Assembly (NCBI GenBank): GCA_905236665.1
Contig: CAJONF010000118.1
Coordinates: forward strand, 1-5,715
Length of the DNA: 5,715 nucleotides
Reading direction: 5' to 3'
DNA from: an uncultured Selenomonadaceae bacterium
GTDB taxonomy: Bacteria > Bacillota > Negativicutes > Selenomonadales > Selenomonadaceae
The notes below the pieces were generated by a model that saw only the letters and a list, made by a program, of their open reading frames with translations, was not told where the DNA came from and did no database searches. Position 1 is the first letter of the stretch; each line of letters starts with the position of its first letter. Made by a program: the position numbers and the translations under genes. Shown in pieces: positions 5,318 to 5,715 of the stretch.

Positions 5318-5715
5318 GTGCCTACACTTAATTGGATTGGAAAAGATAAGGTTGTCAATTACGAAGTCCCGTTTAAAATTTTGAATCACAAATATAATTT
5401 CGGCGGCGCATCGGAAAACAAAATTATTCACGGCGACAATTTAACCGCGCTGAAAAGTCTTTTGCCCGAATACGAAGGACGCGTTAAATGCATTTACATT
5501 GATCCGCCTTATAACACCGGCAACGAGGGCTGGATTTATAATGACAAAGTTAATTCGCCGCAGATGAAAGATTGGATTAACAAAGTTGTCGGCAAAGAGG
5601 GCGAAGACCTTTCACGCCACGACAAATGGCTCTGCATGATGTATCCCCGCCTTAAACTTTTGAAAAAACTTTTGGCGGACGACGGCGCGATTTTTATTTC
5701 TATTGACGACAACGA
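5318..5715 (+). CDS. DNA adenine methyltransferase, type III-like Mod subunit, partial: first 132 residues
   Basis: This is the N-terminal part of a site-specific DNA (adenine-N6) methyltransferase of the beta-class/COG2189 type, as found in type III restriction-modification systems. It transfers a methyl group from S-adenosylmethionine to an adenine in the recognition sequence. The frame opens at GTG 5318 and runs through the window end. Visible landmarks are NWIGKDKVVNYEVPF (5-19), IIHGDNLTALKSLLPEY (36-52), catalytic motif IV DPPY at residues 62-65 within YIDPPYNTGNEGW, then the family-typical GEDLSRHDKWLCMMYPRL (95-112) and DDGAIFISIDDN (121-132). The AdoMet-binding FxGxG motif and target-recognition domain, expected downstream in this class, lie outside the window. 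Full-length relatives have several hundred residues and are usually followed by a res gene for the ATP-dependent restriction subunit. Whether res is present, or this is a solitary methyltransferase, cannot be decided here. No simple sequence repeat of the phase-variation kind is seen in this part. Confidence 0.92.
   Translation, partial: MPTLNWIGKDKVVNYEVPFKILNHKYNFGGASENKIIHGDNLTALKSLLPEYEGRVKCIYIDPPYNTGNEGWIYNDKVNSPQMKDWINKVVGKEGEDLSRHDKWLCMMYPRLKLLKKLLADDGAIFISIDDN

Noticed and set aside
5189..5431. Minus-strand open frame of 80 codons ending just before the regulator start
   Set aside because: It lies antisense to the methyltransferase N-terminus and runs through the divergent promoter region. 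Its sequence resembles no protein I know, and the opposite strand has a strong conserved product.
1..5715. CRISPR arrays, tRNA genes, insertion-sequence ends, tandem repeats
   Set aside because: No regularly spaced repeats, cloverleaf-like sequence, transposase fragment or long direct or inverted repeats were recognised by eye. Nearly all the DNA is accounted for by the five genes.

Overview
The window carries five protein-coding genes and no RNA gene, CRISPR array or insertion sequence that I can see. Four genes lie on the minus strand (lysR-type regulator, aminotransferase, carA, carB) and one on the plus strand (a DNA adenine methyltransferase). The outer genes, carB at the left edge and the methyltransferase at the right edge, are cut by the window ends. 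The base composition leans to A+T, strong GGAGG/AGGTGA-type ribosome binding sites precede most genes, and four of the five genes appear to start with TTG or GTG. This fits a low-to-moderate-GC Bacillota; a Negativicutes-like lineage is a guess from overall protein character, not a demonstrated placement.

Layout, in minus-strand transcription order. From about 5251 leftwards, an extended -10 promoter drives a LysR-family regulator (5185-4283), followed after 32 bases by a PLP-dependent class I/II aminotransferase (4250-3078). These two look like one transcript, closed by an intrinsic terminator at about 3024-3058. A roughly 180-base gap holding the terminator, a perfect 12-base palindrome and weak promoter candidates separates them from carA (2900-1818). 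carB follows carA after only 2 bases (1815 to beyond base 1). carA and carB encode the glutaminase and synthetase subunits of carbamoyl-phosphate synthase, which supplies carbamoyl phosphate for pyrimidine and arginine synthesis.

On the right, the short region 5186-5317 is shared by two divergent genes. It contains back-to-back extended -10 promoters embedded in an imperfect inverted repeat. The plus-strand gene (from 5318) is the N-terminal part of a type III-like restriction-modification Mod methyltransferase with a clear DPPY motif, so an accessory or defence locus probably begins at this edge and continues out of view.

The window is mostly ordinary metabolism. I found no convincing undescribed system. 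The most useful observations are the corrected starts of carA, carB and the aminotransferase, the overlapping divergent promoter region, and the entry into a restriction-modification locus at the right edge.
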